A DNA stretch of 17,436 bases from contig CAMBHH010000058.1 of assembly GCA_945866505.1 (NCBI GenBank), positions 1 through 17,436 of the forward strand, read 5' to 3'. The notes beneath the pieces were generated by a model. The model did no database searches, was not told where the DNA came from, and was given only the letters and a program-made list of their open reading frames with translations. The DNA comes from Flavobacterium psychrophilum (GTDB lineage: Bacteria; Bacteroidota; Bacteroidia; Flavobacteriales; Flavobacteriaceae). Each line of letters opens with the position of its first letter. The stretch's first letter is position 1. A program made the position numbers and the translations under genes. This document shows positions 16,239-17,436 of the stretch, piece by piece.

Positions 16239-16270
16239 AAAAAAGTGAAACTTTTCAGCTCCACTTTTTT
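16239..16270 (-). terminator. Hairpin terminator of the VirE-like gene
   Basis: AAAAAAGTG (16239-16247) and CACTTTTTT (16262-16270) are perfect inverted repeats of 9 bases with a 14-base loop. On the minus strand the stem begins 8 bases after the TAA stop and ends in a T-rich run (CTTTTT after the stem), as expected of an intrinsic terminator for the gene to the right. It separates that gene from the island. Confidence 0.75.
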
Positions 16271-16278
16271 GTTATTTT

Positions 16279-17436
16279 TTATTCTTCGACTTCTTTGTTT
16301 TTTGCATCAACTTCTTCGTATGTAAATTCTTTAACTGCATAAACTGGTTTTCCTTGCCTCATTAATCTAGTAAAATTGTGCTTTTTTAATGCTTTCCCCA
16401 ATTTATTTATTGTGCCATCATTCAAGTTTAATTTTGTTCTATCGGCTATTTTAGCAGCTATTTGAGAAGCATTTAAAAAAAGCGTTGCTTCTTCTTTTGG
16501 ACAAGGCTCGAACCAAGTTAGTAAAAGTTCTTCTTCTGGGCTATGTAACTGGTATTGTTCATTATTTTCGGTGATGTTTTTGATTTCCTCTTGGTCGAAC
16601 CAATACCTAAAACCACTTTTGAAAAGATATAACGCTTGTGAAAATGCCATATTAATATCTACATTGTGTTGGTATTTGATGCCTTCCAACTCAAAACAAA
16701 GAAACCTTCTGCTTCCTGTACTGTCGTTTAAGAACTGTGCTGTATTGACACTTCCGGCAAATGATGCGCGTCTTGGCATAGTTTCATTGTTGTGACCGTA
16801 GGCTTTTCTCATTCTTATTTGAGTTTTTGTGATGATTTCTTTTAGTGATCCTATTTCAGAACGGTTTAGGTTTTCCAGCTCGTCCAAGTTGATTAACATA
16901 CATTCCGCTAGTTGTACCAACGTATCTTTATTGTTTGGGTTTATGGTTCCAGAAAATAAATACTCTTTCAATTGCTTTGGAACAAGTTTCTCCACCCACG
17001 TTGTTTTTCCTAATCCTTGTTTGCCACTAAAGACTATAACCGTGTGATTAATTACTTTTTCATCCAATACACAACCGACCATTGCTACCAACCACTTTTT
17101 AAAACATTGCTGCCAAAGTTCTTGTTTTGTCGTTGTTATTGTATTGGCTAATTCGGTAATGTAATCGGTCTTTTCATCGTAAGAAGGTAAATTAAAAAAG
17201 TAATCTTCAAATGGATTGAACAGCACACAAAAATCAGAATAAAGCAAGTTTCGTAATGATGATAAATTGGTTTTAATTCGACCTTTTAAACACTCTCTAA
17301 GCATTGAATTTTCAATAAAATCATTCATAACATTCCACTTCTTTTTACCGAAATATTGGAACTCTAATTTTCCAGATACTATGTTGTGCCGAAATACATA
17401 TTTGTTTGATAAAAACAACTCTAAACGGTCAATTTG
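16279..17436 (-). CDS. VirE/DUF3874-like P-loop helicase (5' end outside window)
   Basis: At least 385 residues are visible. The frame is open to the right edge and continues the protein (QIDRLE before LFLSNKYVFRHN), so the N-terminus lies outside and the TTG near 17418 is not a credible start. A P-loop GKQGLGKTT is encoded at about 16999-17025, an acidic Walker B-like INLDELENL at about 16870-16896, and an arginine pair in GSRRFLCFE at about 16690-16716. The domain matches the virulence-associated protein E (PF05272)/DUF3874 family of phage and mobile-element replication helicases, often found in Bacteroidota downstream of a primase-like or BT4734/VirE_N domain, which may be encoded outside the window. 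The C-terminal part (ASQIAAKI...TINKLGKALKKHNF) looks like a winged helix for DNA binding. A terminator follows closely. The gene suggests that the island lies in or beside an integrated mobile element. Confidence 0.88.
   Translation of the reverse strand, partial: QIDRLELFLSNKYVFRHNIVSGKLEFQYFGKKKWNVMNDFIENSMLRECLKGRIKTNLSSLRNLLYSDFCVLFNPFEDYFFNLPSYDEKTDYITELANTITTTKQELWQQCFKKWLVAMVGCVLDEKVINHTVIVFSGKQGLGKTTWVEKLVPKQLKEYLFSGTINPNNKDTLVQLAECMLINLDELENLNRSEIGSLKEIITKTQIRMRKAYGHNNETMPRRASFAGSVNTAQFLNDSTGSRRFLCFELEGIKYQHNVDINMAFSQALYLFKSGFRYWFDQEEIKNITENNEQYQLHSPEEELLLTWFEPCPKEEATLFLNASQIAAKIADRTKLNLNDGTINKLGKALKKHNFTRLMRQGKPVYAVKEFTYEEVDAKNKEVEE

Noticed and set aside
17416..17418. TTG as start of the VirE-like gene
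   Set aside because: The frame continues to the window edge with protein-like sequence (QIDRLE) that fits the conserved region, so the gene is truncated at its 5' end by the window.

Overview
This is an AT-rich window in which every gene I can support lies on the minus strand, so transcription runs from right to left. It looks like a member of the Bacteroidota, most likely a Flavobacterium-like organism. The reasons are the strong A/T bias, the lack of clear Shine-Dalgarno sequences, a TAnnTTTG-type promoter -7 element upstream of hsdR, and a VirE-type helicase of the kind common in that phylum. The content is that of a defence island beside a mobile-element replication gene. No housekeeping gene, rRNA, tRNA or CRISPR array was seen.

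Layout from the right edge. (1) 16279-17436 is the 3' part of a VirE/DUF3874-like P-loop helicase gene that enters from outside the window and ends at a hairpin terminator (16239-16270). (2) 15793-16238 is non-coding and holds repeat copy B. (3) 14125-15792 encodes a Schlafen AlbA_2 / RecG-C-terminal-like ATPase. (4) 13540-14124 is non-coding and holds a phased array of TATCTTA heptamers and repeat copy A. (5) 8189-13539 is a complete type I restriction-modification operon in the order hsdR-hsdM-hsdS. (6) 6264-8111 is a single-chain GmrSD-like DUF262/DUF1524 nuclease gene. (7) 1-6207 is a tightly packed four-gene block: a 1515-residue RecQ-family helicase with an N-terminal nuclease-like domain, a tail-anchored coiled-coil protein, a small two-helix membrane protein, and a cysteine-rich protein that runs off the left edge.

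Genes from hsdR to the left edge are separated by at most 77 bases, often by a 4-base overlap, so they could form one transcript of about 13.5 kb. If so, three layers are co-expressed: type I restriction of unmethylated DNA, a DUF262 enzyme of the family that attacks or senses modified DNA, and the helicase-nuclease-membrane module. I cannot assign that last module to a named defence system, and it is the best candidate here for something undescribed.

The second unusual signal is non-coding. Copies A (13648-13873) and B (15936-16164) are diverged direct repeats, collinear at an offset of about 2289 bases, lying upstream of hsdR and of the AlbA_2 gene respectively. Each is bounded by imperfect inverted arms. 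The arm sequence differs between the copies, but both arms of a copy have changed together, which suggests a selected hairpin or paired protein-binding ends.
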